A DNA stretch of 64,000 nt, from contig NC_050735.1 in NCBI RefSeq assembly GCF_014529535.1, positions 3,596,001-3,660,000 on the forward strand, written 5' to 3'. Below are positions 25,801 through 36,058 of the stretch, piece after piece. Made by a program: the position numbers and the translations under genes. The stretch comes from Bradysia coprophila (lineage: Eukaryota > Arthropoda > Insecta > Diptera > Sciaridae). The stretch's first letter is position 1. Each line of letters opens with the position of its first letter. Below the pieces are notes generated by a model. The model was given only the letters and a program-made list of their open reading frames with translations, was not told the origin of the DNA and did no database searches.

Positions 25801-28505
25801 AGAGAAGCAACCGTTATTTGACATTGATCTATAGTGGATCACTTTTATGTCAACGCCTCTGTAATCTGAACTGACGAAAAGTTTTAGTGAAAGCTAGATC
25901 TACGTTTTGTAAATGACAGCACCATAGAAGTATGTCTGAAGAACTATTCGTCATGATAATTAGACATCCCATCGTTTTAGTGTAGAATTTCTGTAAACGA
26001 ATAGTTGAAGTTTAAATTTACAATATCACAACGCAAAGGACTATCACTCTTATACACCGAAATATTGTAATACAGGCACTTCTACCAAATCCACGCCATT
26101 AGTTGTATAAATTTATAAGTCAGAGAGAGCTCCTTTGTTACGATCTGTCAGTTTTTCTATTTTGCTTTAGTTTTTTGCTTTTTAGTTTTAAGTGCTTTTC
26201 CATATTTTTTTGGACCAAAATGTTTTAAAATGTGTTTGGAATCGATTGACATTAACAAAATAATAAAATAGAAAAAAATATTTTCACACATTCTGTTAAT
26301 GCCAATCGATTCCAAACACATTTTAAAACATTTTGGTCCAAAATATGAAAATATGAAATACCACTTAAAATAGCAAAGATATCTCAATTTTAGTTTTCAT
26401 TTCCATACTAAATCGCAAAATAGAAAAACTGACAGATCGTAACAAAGGAGAAAAAAGCTCTCTCTGACGTATAAATTTATACGACTAATGGCGTGGATTG
26501 TAAAGCCAAAGTTATTCGTTTTCATTCGTTTATTGATATTTTTTCAAGAAAATTACGTTGTTTTCGACAACTTTTTCTATTCCTGTAAAAACCGGTATTC
26601 GGAATCCCGGTAATACCGGTTTTACCGAAACCGTCTTTACCGAAATCCCTTCCCTATTTACGTCACGTTTTTGAATAAATAATGGAAATAGAAAGAAGGT
26701 GAAATGTTGTACAAAAAACAAAACGACAAGTCTGCTGACGATTGTGTTATTTTCTGCTAGTCTAGAACTTTCCATTGTATCATATGACTCTATTTGAAGT
26801 AAATAGAAAACATCTGCTCGAATTAATCTAGCGTATCTACTTCAAGATAAATAATTTCGAGAGTGTAATTCGATTGTATAAATTGATCAATATTTGAATT
26901 ATTTAAAGGTGATGTTAGCATTTTACATCATTTGAATATCAATGTTCTTCTGCAAACAAAAAAGTACTTCGATCGTCGAGCCCTTTGGGATTTCTCACTC
27001 CGTTTCCTAATTTACATATCCCAAAAAAAATCACATTAATGAAAAGCGATTTTGTTACAGAGCGCGAGCGAAACACGACAGTTCTTTGAATTGTCGGTAC
27101 ATGCCATACATCGTTTCTGTTTTTGAGATAATAAAAATTGGCTCATTACTTATCGCTTTAATTAATGTTTTTTTAAATTAATGAATGTCGAATGGGTTTT
27201 TAAATTATTCAAGTAGAGTTGCTTGGAACAATAATACTAAAATGTTGGATAGGTGAATGTCTGCCTGGGATATTCTATGAATCGAAAAACTTACAATAAA
27301 TGCGTAAGTGTAATAGAGAAAGTGAGGGCGACAGTGGCAATTGACATCCATTGGAAAGTTTGAAGTTACTGCTCCCCGGGAAATGATAGGTTATAGTTTT
27401 AACATGTTATTGCAGCAACGATTAAAACATTGACTTTTGTTAGATGAAGATCAGGAAGAATATCAATCCCCTAATGGGCAAAACTAAAGGTGATTGACGT
27501 AAACAATTATTATGGCACCAATGTTAATATAAACCAACACACTTCAAGCAAAAGTGATCACAGTCCACAGCTGCCAAATAGAGTACTAATTTGTATGAAA
27601 TGATTTTTTACAGTGTTTTATAGTTGGGTGACACACTGTCGAGTTTCAGTACTGTATTTAGAGTATACCACTCATGCTTAAAGTGCGTTGCATAAAGCTA
27701 AGCCAAAAGTTTCACTAATTAATAATTGACCAAACGAACCTCAGCATGTTGGGCGCCAATCAATCGGGCCCGGATTAAACCTTCCCGTTTCGCATTCCTG
27801 ATCAATTTAATGCGAACGGGAATCGTTTCGATGTAATCGTCTAATGGCCGCTTCAAAAAAGACCAAGTGCTCAAATCATCAACTAGAATAATTTCCTCGA
27901 TCAGTTCGACCGGTGATCGATCAATTACACTCCAAACTGTGCGCAACAGGGTGGTCCACGCTTCATTATGGAAAATAATGATCACACTTGTTGTCGGCAA
28001 TTTTTTGGGGTATGATAAATTCTTGCACTCGTTGTACCTTGGATCGGGCAATGATCGATGCAACGACATCATTTCAGATGCCAGTAGATTATAGTTGTTT
28101 TCTTTACGTAATTTTTCCTCCAACTCTTTCATGTTGTCAGGTGGAACAAAAGCAGATCCACCCTCACCAATTCCGCTGGAAAATTTACTTTGTGAATTAA
28201 TCGGTTCACTCCATTCACGAACGTCCGACTCATTATACTGTCTCGTAATATTGAATGGCCATTCTACATGCAGATTGCTTTCATAGTACTTTGGATATGT
28301 TTTTGCCTAATGGAAGTAAAAATTTATTGCGTCAGACGGGAGAGCACTCTCTAAGCAAACGTACCAGTTCGATGTATGTCTCAACATTGGTAGGCCGCTT
28401 TTGCTTAATGGTCGTGTTCAGATCATAATCGTAAAACGAGTAAACAATAAAGAAACCGGTAACTACTAAGGTGTAAGTGAATATAACTATCTGCAGGGCC
28501 TTCAT
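22867..28505 (-). CDS. Polypeptide N-acetylgalactosaminyltransferase (pgant/GALNT family)
   Basis: Golgi type II enzyme that transfers GalNAc from UDP-GalNAc to Ser/Thr, the first step of mucin-type O-glycosylation (family knowledge). Coding exons on the - strand: 28505-28365, 28306-27740, 24254-24055, 23999-23822, 23761-23584, 23527-23388, 23277-23056, 22989-22867; all phases agree, giving 582 aa. Residues 4-21 are a signal anchor. The GT-A domain shows [16 protein letters not shown] and LVDD, the metal-binding DAH (244-246), WGAEN (352-356) and CSHVAH (about 375-380). The C-terminus is a ricin-type lectin domain (CLDICGG...). Its expected QxW reads QVL, so sugar binding there may be weak. 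Intron 2 (3485 nt) is filled with transposons. The subtype cannot be assigned safely. Confidence 0.93.
24000..24054 (-). other. GC-AG intron of pgant (55 nt)
   Basis: The donor is TG|GCAAGT, the classic strong context for a GC donor, and the acceptor is TCAG. Splicing here restores a TGG codon and the conserved W-x-P-x-P motif (FNW-RPIPERE). The nearby GT (after TGGCAA) is in the wrong phase for this acceptor. Confidence 0.8.
24620..24830. repeat. Dispersed repeat shared with 47.4 kb
   Basis: Blocks 'gaaacttcggaagc', 'gaaaattgcattttctc' and 'tttccaacttttcttc' occur in the same order here and at about 47420-47535. It is a non-coding repeat of unknown class. Confidence 0.5.
25661..25830. mobile_element. 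Hairpin MITE inside hAT-like element
   Basis: Inverted arms: 'agatcattgtcaatgtcg ... cacaaagctaacca' on the left and 'ggttagctttgtg ... tgacattgatct' on the right. Non-coding. Confidence 0.55.
26090..26503. mobile_element. Foldback MITE inside hAT-like element
   Basis: Inverted arms begin AATCCACGCCATTAGT and end with its complement, continue through 'ctcctttgttacgatctgtc', and meet near a central spacer around 26255-26300. The target duplication is not clear. Non-coding. Confidence 0.75.
27530..27690. mobile_element. Dispersed MITE, TACTCTAAATAGAGTACT family (inverted)
   Basis: Inverted relative of 21900-22065: 'cacttcaagcaaaagtg', 'aaatagagtact', 'cagtactgtatttagagtat' and 'ccactcatgctt'. 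In pgant intron 2. Confidence 0.55.
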
Positions 28506-31384
28506 TGCGGCGTATACTTATGAAATAACGTTCGGCGGACAATTCAATCAGACTTATCGGCAATATTGTATGGTTTACCGATAATGTTGATAACATTTTC
28601 AAAAGTATCGTAAATTCCGAAGGATACTATAATATTGTGGCACGATAAGTAACGATATTTTGCATCGGAAACGTATTTAAACTAGGGCATATTTTAGCGA
28701 AATTGATTCATGAAAATTCTCGAATTAAAAATTAATTTGGACAATTTTAAGAATTCTTGAAATTTTCGAAATTTTTGAAACTACTCAAGATTCTAAGATT
28801 CAAGACATTAAATTCTAGAAATTCTCGAAAATTGCTGAAATCAATGTCTAATTCACTTAACCAATTTATTGCTTCACTCGTTGCTTCATTAAGACTTTGG
28901 AAAATCAGATTTATCGATCAGTCGCTATTGGCGAGAAAGCAGGTAAAACAGCGTGTTTTGCCTGCTTTTCACTAGTTTTTGATTAGTTTTTCAATCATAT
29001 CTCCGAATATTTTGTTTTAAAAATGGTGTGCGATACATCAAATTAAAGGTATTGACGAGGCAAATCAAAATGTTTACTTTTTAGGGAAATCAGATTTGTC
29101 GATCGTAGTAGCTCCAGAAATGAAAAATGGCAGTTGTTCAATCATTTCGGGTTTACTATTAATTAATTAGAAGTTATTTTAATCAAATTCCATTTGGGAA
29201 TATTTGAAATATTGATTTCTATAATGAAATGATGGTCCCAAAGCATCTGTATGTGTAAATAATGCGAAATTCTATTCTACATTTTTTGTGCCCAGTGTAG
29301 TGCTGTTTTAAAACGTTATTATCATTCGTTTCATAATAGTACATTAAAGTACTGGTGAATATACCGAGAATTAATATTCTTCTGTATATTGCACAAAGCC
29401 GAGTGTAACGAGTGTACGTGTAATATACCGAAGAGTATTAGTGCGTGGTATATTCACTGGTACCTTATAATGTTTTATTGCATTGCGGTCTATATATCGA
29501 CATTAAACACTGTTTTTCAGAGTATTATACCAAACATTATTTCTCTCAATTATTCCATTGATATGACGTCATTATTATTTATCTATGTAAATATATCCTA
29601 CATTAATATGTCGATAAGTTGGTCGTTTCCGCAATACAATAAAAGAAAATATGATTCCGGAGAATATTTCACGCGTAATACTCTCTTGTATATTACACTC
29701 GTATTGTGTGTAATATACACGAGTGTATAACGCTGAAAATATTCTCCGCTATCATAATCTATTATTATGCAATTTACGTTAGTAATATTAGCGTCGACTA
29801 ATTTCAAATGTATACCTTGTCATTATTTTGTTTAAATAAGCTTATTCGAAGAGCGCAAGTCTCATTTACTCTAAGTAGGACCTACGTTTTTAGCTCGAAT
29901 CACACTTCCACCATTTACCATTCCATTTACATTACAACAATGGAAAATTGAATCAATTATCACTGCCTCATATTCACTCATATTCACTAACATGTAAATA
30001 TTACAGCAGACGTCAGTGAAATTTATAGTTATATAGGAATTTGCTTCAGCCATAATACCGCTCCAGATTAGTTTACATTTCACATTTAATATACAATTTT
30101 GTCCACTTTTCGCCACATTTTTCATATTTTTCCAAAAACTTTTTTTGGGGATTTAGGGAAATTGGGAGCAAGACCCTGAGGGAGGTGCGGGAACACAGGA
30201 AAGTATGTCCTTCAAATACGTAAGAAAATTGAGTCAAAACGGAAATTTGCTGTTTTCATTTCTCCTTACTACTGATCCACGGACCCAATTTTCAAAGACT
30301 ATATATATTCTGATTGTTCTAGTCAATATCTATCATTTGACGTATAACACATCAATGTTGAGCAGAAGAGGAATTACATCTGACATTACGTATTGGGTCC
30401 AACATTTCAATTGTTTTCTCTACCAAAGGCATTAAAATGTTTGACAATTGAACGGATCGAGAATGACAGCCGTAATTCCTCTCCGGGTTCGTCTGAAGTT
30501 ATCCCATGAAAACTGAAGGAAACAAACGCCTTCGGCTCAGTCTGGAAACTTCTCACACGCTAAAAAATACTTTTAGTCCTAGGTACGAAATGTACTATTA
30601 AACATTTTTTTCCCGCAATTTGGTGATGAAAGGTCCAAACTTTAATATTTTGTTGTCCGATACGTGTCTGTCATTTGAAGTATCTGTTGTGTTAGAAAAA
30701 TACAGGCACTTATATCACCAAAAAACCTTGCTAAATTTACGTAACCATTTTCAAACTTAAGTAAATTGAATTCCGAAAATTTAAAAGTGGCACGCCAGAC
30801 ATTTTTACAAATAACTTTCAATAAATTATTATTGTCACAATAATTTTCCGTAATAAGACAAATAAAATTGCTTGAACAGCTTAATTTGATTTTGAAAATG
30901 TTTTTTTTTCGCAAAAATGAAAGTAGGAAAAATATAATTAATTCTCATTATTAGATTCATAAAGCTGTGTATATACATTTGTTGTGGAATTTTTTTTTCT
31001 CAAAAATATTTGTTTTTGTGTCAATAAAGTCGTTGAGTATCTGAATGAATTAATTCCAAATCTAAATTGAATCAAACATTTGCACAAATGGATTGAATTT
31101 CATTGTTTTTCCAAAAATTTTATTCTATTAGCGTCATACTTTGAGTCATACAGTATTCTGTCTAAAGAAAAGTATAAATTAAATAGACGACAATAATAGT
31201 TAACATAAAAATATTAAATATTTTTGAATTTGAAAAAGAAAACCAGACGAGAGCGTAGTAGACGCTGTACGTACGGATGCACCGACCTTTATCTTGGTCT
31301 TTCAATTACAAATAATAAGGCATTATCGCTTTTTTGTTTTATCCTAGTGCTAGGCGTATCCGGCTTTGTCCAGGATTACTTTAA
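28506..31384. other. Intergenic upstream of pgant
   Basis: AT-rich. Presumed pgant promoter side, but no TATA box stands out. It contains a hairpin repeat at about 29648-29760 (arms 'ggagaatattt' and complement) amid repeated 'gtaatatac' strings. Other open frames lack features of genes. Confidence 0.4.
29648..29760. repeat. Hairpin repeat with GGAGAATATT arms
   Basis: An inverted repeat (left 'atgattccggagaatattt', right its approximate complement) with internal dyads 'gtatattacactcgt' and 'acgagtgtata'. A small MITE is the likely explanation. Confidence 0.5.
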
Positions 31385-31785
31385 TGGAAAGGCCTCAGTA
31401 GGAAAAGTTTGATTAGGAATTAAAAAAAAAAATCAACAGACAGACAGTAGGAAAATTTTGATTGGAAAGAAAAATTAAGATAAAGGCCTCAGTAGAAAAA
31501 TTTCGATTGGAAATCGAAAAAAATCAACAGAAAGGCCTCAGCAGAAATAGTTTGATTAGAAATCGGAAAAAAAATCAACAAAAACGCCTCAGTAGGAATA
31601 TTTTGATTAGAAATTGAATAAAATCAACAGAAAGGCCTCAGCAGGAATAGTTTGATTAGAAATCGAAAAAAAATCAGCCGAAAGACCTCAGTAGGAATAT
31701 TTTGATTAGAAATCGAAAAATATTGAGAGAAAGGCCTCAGTAGAAATTTTTTGATTGGAAATCGAAGAATTAACGGAAAGCCATC
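31385..31785. repeat. ~50-bp minisatellite (AAAGGCCTCAGTAGGAATA)
   Basis: About eight imperfect tandem units of roughly 50 bp, each with 'aaaggcctcagtaggaat', 'tttgattagaaatcg' and 'aaaaatcaacag'. No unit-length open frame is kept. Confidence 0.9.
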
Positions 31786-33099
31786 TTCTGATAAAAATTT
31801 GTATTCTTTCAATAGCGAGCGAAGTGAGCGAAATTGTTTAAATAAATTTTTCGTTAGCTTTTTCTTTCAAAATTTTGCACCGTCAAATAACTGCGCCCAA
31901 GGCAAATGTCCCAATAGACCATATGGCGTAGTTCCCCCACTTATTCACTTACACTGTGTAAGTTACACAATCAATATTAATCAGTCATACGAATCGAGCC
32001 AGTCCGGACGCCTTGACCGAATGTTTTACACCCTTCCAACAATATTTTAGTTGCACTAAAGGAAATTGTGGGACACTTGATAAAGTTGTAACACTTTTTT
32101 ACGATGAATAATGTTCTATATCTTCAGTTGATTTGTTACTTCTTTACTCTACAGTGTTTGGCAATGAATTGAATAACTGTAGGCAGTAATTCCAGCTTCA
32201 TTGCTACTCAAGCACTGAATTATTTAATCACAAATTTCAATCTTAGTTTTACTCAAATTTTAAATGACCTTAAAAGCAATTTTCTGATCACACAAATATT
32301 TATAATCAGATGAAAAAATGGTACAAAAATGGTTTTGCTTCATTCCTGTTATTTTCACTGTTATAGTGGATTACAGCAGAGCGTATGTAAATGAGTAATA
32401 CAAGGTAAATGTCAATTCAATGTAAATACAAGGTACAGGATGCCTATACACATTAAAAATATTTACTAATTCATAATACTTTACGTGTTACGGCATGTTT
32501 CATTTTCATTTACATTGCCTAATCACGTAAAGCACTTGGTAAATCATTGTACTTACGAGGTTCCAAGTTGTTATTTGACAAGTGGGGAATACAGCCCTCC
32601 CCTTCGGGTCGGGCTGTAACACCCCACTTAACAAATACACAACTTGGAACCTCGGAAGTAATATACTATTATTTTACTCGAAACTAATTTTCTGATGAAT
32701 GCACGACCGTAAGGGTTGAATCCACGGTGGCCCTCAATAGAAAAAAAAGTTTGCACCTAGCACATAAGTCTACAAAGGCGCCCAACGCAATTGATTTCAA
32801 ATGTGCGTTCCTACATCATTTTTCATAATCGCTTCGCTATTTTGTCTTCAAAAATTTCATTTCATTTTTATATCGTAGGCTACAATACTTCCCCATTGCC
32901 TCCAAACCGTAAATGGTGGTTGAAAGTATACTTATAGCACGTTTTATAAGAACTTGGACATATAAAACCAAAAAGTGATCTTGATTTGTAGAATAAATTT
33001 TTTAAGACTAAATAAGTAACTAAGTAAACAACAGTTAGAAATGTGTAAAGCAGAGGCTGAGCTATATCTCATATAGTACGTACGAATTACTAAAAAAAC
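31786..33099. other. Intergenic, contains a GC-rich hairpin
   Basis: No gene seen. The notable item is the strong hairpin at 32551-32659. Confidence 0.4.
32551..32659. repeat. Strong hairpin with a TTCG loop
   Basis: Arms ACTTACGAGGTTCCAAGTTG... and complement meet at 'gccctccccTTCGggtcgggc'. The stem is more GC-rich than its surroundings and nearly 50 bp long. It could be a small MITE or an unrecognised structured RNA. There is no other evidence for an RNA. Confidence 0.6.
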
Positions 33100-33107
33100 G
33101 TCAAAAC

Positions 33108-33570
33108 CGAGGGGTGACTCACTTCTAGATTAAATGGATTTAATGGATTAAATGGATTTAATGGATTAAATGGATTAAATGGATTAAATGGAATAAAAAT
33201 TGGATTAAATAGGAAAAAACTTAATTTTACCAAATACTTTAAGAGTCTTAAAAATGGTTGATTTTGATTGAACGACGTACTACAACTCATACTACAACGT
33301 TAAAAAGCGTAAAATTTCACTTTTAGAAGTTTTTGGTGTAAAGTGGAATAAATGGATTAAATGTATTAAATAAATTTAATACCATTTTTACCAAAAAAAA
33401 AAATTCTATACCTCACGAGTACTTAAACGCCCTTGAGATCGTGCAGATCTAATTTTCGTAATTATTTTACAAATTTTTTAGGTGGGTAGCCTAATTATTT
33501 CGATAAAACTAAAAAAATTTTTTTGGATTAAATGGATTTAATGGATTAAATGGAAGTGAGTCACCCCTCG
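33108..33570. mobile_element. CGAGGGGTGAC MITE with ATTAAATGG arrays, copy 1
   Basis: Perfect 8-bp duplication GTCAAAAC (33100-33107 and 33571-33578). Inverted ends CGAGGGGTGACTCACTTC. Inside each end is an array of the 9-bp unit ATTAAATGG, on the same strand at both ends. No coding sequence. The TSD length suggests the hAT superfamily. A sister copy is at 60568-61102. Confidence 0.9.
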
Positions 33571-34131
33571 GTCAAAACTAAACTTGATTTGTAGTATTTT
33601 GCCTTTGATTCGTTCGGTATTCGAGTAGTTGGTAGGGTAAAAAATCGAAAAATGTTTATGTATTGTCACGAATGAAATTGAATCAGATGGAATCAACACA
33701 TGGTTATTGTCGTTAATGTATATGCTTTGAAATCGCTGTGGGACTTGTGGAACAAACAAAACTGTTAATCCACACAGAATATGCCATTTTAGTTTGAAGC
33801 TTAAAAAAATTGGGTTCCGATAATATGTTGATCGAAGACAAAATAAACATTTTATCTGTAGGCAATATTTTTAAGATAATTGATCTCTTAAAGCTCGCCC
33901 TCAAACTTAACTTCAGGGATTGAATTCCTCACCAAATAATTTTTCTTGCAAATCCGCTCAGAATTACTGTAGTTTTCGTGTTATCACGAAATTGAGATTG
34001 AGAAAGTGTGACATAGTGAATACAAACATTATAAATTCGTCAACGCAATTTGAAAAAAATTACAAATATTTTTTGTTTAATCAGTTGTCGAAAACATTTA
34101 TTTTTACGTCAGACTCGTTACTCTGTTAGAG

Positions 34132-34139
34132 TATAAAAG
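34132..34139 (+). promoter_or_regulatory. TATA box of EEPAA-repeat gene 1
   Basis: TATAAAAG, 65 nt upstream of the ATG. About 70 nt of sequence upstream of it (containing 'gtttaatcagttgtcgaaaa', 'ttatttttacgtcag') is also conserved in gene 2, so the promoter was duplicated with the gene. Confidence 0.8.
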
Positions 34140-34204
34140 GAGATGGAAATTGGAAGCTTAATCATACTTAAGTTGAATATCGAACTTATTAAAAGAAAAG
34201 AAAA

Positions 34205-34921
34205 ATGAAAAGCATTATTTTATTACTCTGCATTGTCGCAGCTACAGTAAGTTTTGCCGAATCATTTTTTAAATCAACTTTTTAACACAATTTATTTGGT
34301 TAGACTGCTTTCATCCCTGATAGACCTGGTAGACGAGTGGGTCAACAAGAAGATGGCGAAAATGGAGCACCAGGAAATAGCGATAAAAAACCATTAGACA
34401 TCTTGAAAGGTCTTACAGCGTTTTTGAATTCTTTAATTGGTAAGACAAACGAAGAGCCAGCAGCAGAAGAAACAGCAGCCGAAGAACCAGCAGCCGAAGA
34501 ACCAGCTGCTGAAGAACCAGCAGCCGAAGAACCAGCAGCCGAAGAACCAGCAGCCGAAGAACCAGCAGCCGAAGAACCAGCAGCAGAAGAACCAGCTGCC
34601 GAAGAACCAGCTGCCGAAGAACCAGCTGCCGAAGAACCAGCTGCCGAAGAACCAGCAGCCGAAGAACCAGCAGCCGAAGAACCAGCAGCCGAAGAACCAG
34701 CAGCCGAAGAACCAGCAGCCGAAGAACCAGCAGCTGAAGAACCAGCAGCCGAAGAACCAGCAGCCGAAGAACCAGCAGCCGAAGAACCAGCAGCTGAAGA
34801 ACCAGCTGCTGAAGAACCAGCTGCTGAAGAACCAGCTGCTGAAGAACCAGCTGCTGAAGAACCAGCAGCCGAAGAACCAGCAGCCGAAGAACCAGCAGCC
34901 GAAGAACCAGCAGCCGAATAA
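34205..34921 (+). CDS. Secreted acidic EEPAA-repeat protein 1
   Basis: Exons 34205-34246 and 34304-34921, intron 57 nt, 219 aa. Residues 1-16 are a signal peptide ([16 protein letters not shown]) split by the intron. A basic FIPDRPGRR segment and a short unique part ([15 protein letters not shown]) follow. From residue 64 to the end there are 31 units of EEPAA (one EETAA). A strongly acidic, extended secreted protein is predicted. I do not recognise the family; a salivary, silk-like or cuticle-associated role is only a guess. The stop codon overlaps an AATAAA, with another 14 nt on. The 15-nt unit leaves other frames open too, but signal peptide, splice sites and TATA box favour this one. Confidence 0.88.
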
Positions 34922-35182
34922 AAACTTGATGTTAATAAATTTGACTGAATCTTTAACTGAAACAGGCTTTTATTACTAACTAATAAGGTTACATAAAAAA
35001 CTTTACTGTATATAATAATTTCGATTACCAAAATACCAAAGATACCAAAAAAATGAGCATTGCTGATAGTAAAGGGATCCTAGAGGATAAAAAAAACCAC
35101 ACCGCAAGATCTGAGCTGATCCCTTCGCATACAACATTTTTTGAATTTCGATTTTTTGTCGAATTTCTCAACAGATATTGTG

Positions 35183-36052
35183 TAGGGAATGTAACCGGGA
35201 AATTAAAAACCGGGAAAAACCGGTTAACCGGTTTACCATTTCCCGGGATTTTTTTTTCATTTACCGGTTAACCGACCTTCAAAAATTGAATGATTTTTAA
35301 ATTTTTCCTTTGCAATAATACCTTGAATTGAATTATTCTTCTAGTTGCATTACAGCATTACATCTGATTTGAACTCGTTGTGAACATTTTCAACACATTT
35401 TCATCGTAAATTGCACCTCAAGATCAGCCCTAGACTGAGAAAAAACAAAAGAAAATGCAGCATAATTGTCGATCTGAGCAACGCAAAATGTGTCATTTGT
35501 ACTTAGCCTTAAGTTTGCAACTCTGAAATTGATGTTCTTTAGAAAGTCTACAGAATTCGAAGTTTAGAAGATCGTGTTACTACATCTTTAAGAAACCAAT
35601 TGAAGCAACGTCCGTCAAAAATTCATGAAAACAGTTCAATAAGGAGCTTACCTTTCATTTATTTCCTTTCTCAGCATCTCGCTCAGCATAGTTAAAAATT
35701 CAATCTTTACACTGTCTAACAGAAATTTTGAAACTAGTTCACACGATCGATTTCCGATATTTCTGTTGAAATATGTAGATATGAAATTCTTTATCATCCT
35801 GAAAAATGCAAATAAAGGAACGGTAAACTCATTTCTGAAGGGCTTCGCGAGCACAATAAGCCACTTAGTAGGGGTAGGATAAAAGCATTTGTCATCGGTG
35901 CAAGTTACAAACTCCCAACTCATCCAAAAAAATGTCTAAACGAGTACAGAATGTACTATTCATTTCCCGGGAAATTTCCAGGGAAATTTTTTCTCATTAA
36001 CCGTTTTTCCCGTTTCCCGGTTTTTCAAAATCGACGGTAAATGCATTCCCTA
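35183..36052. mobile_element. TAGGGAATG element, ACCGG-rich ends
   Basis: Inverted ends TAGGGAATG, flanked by a perfect 6-bp duplication ATTGTG (35177-35182 and 36053-36058). Subterminal DNA is rich in AACCGG/CCCGGG strings, resembling the TAGGGAA element at 25009. An open frame on - at 35648-35923 is not convincingly a transposase. Probably a hAT-like non-autonomous element, but 6 bp rather than 8 bp is odd. Confidence 0.75.
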
Positions 36053-36058
36053 ATTGTG

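Larger units (their letters stand above)
25009..26656. mobile_element. hAT-like non-autonomous element, TAGGGAA ends
   Basis: Perfect 8-bp target duplication TTTACGTC at 25001-25008 and 26657-26664. Ends are TAGGGAAAGG and, inverted, TAGGGAAGGG, followed by CCGG-rich subterminal DNA (ACCGGTTTT, GGTAATACCGG). No transposase was recognised. Nested inside are a hairpin repeat (about 25661-25830) and a foldback (about 26090-26503). Inserted in pgant intron 2. Confidence 0.85.
24255..27739 (-). other. pgant intron 2, filled by repeats
   Basis: Donor GTTCGT after ...GCTGAG, acceptor CTTCCAG. From its 3' end it contains a repeat shared with 47.3-47.5 kb (about 24420-24850), a 1.65-kb hAT-like element (25009-26656) with foldbacks nested in it, and a small MITE at about 27530-27690. 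No exon is missing: the protein family alignment runs through the junction ([17 protein letters not shown]). Confidence 0.85.

Noticed and set aside
34342..35031. 229-codon open frame on - and 180-codon frame on + across the EEPAA array
   Set aside because: Products of the 15-bp repeat without signal peptide, splice sites or promoter in those frames.
35648..35923. 91-codon frame on - inside the TAGGGAATG element as a transposase remnant
   Set aside because: No recognisable hAT motif. Composition and length are compatible with chance in AT-rich DNA.
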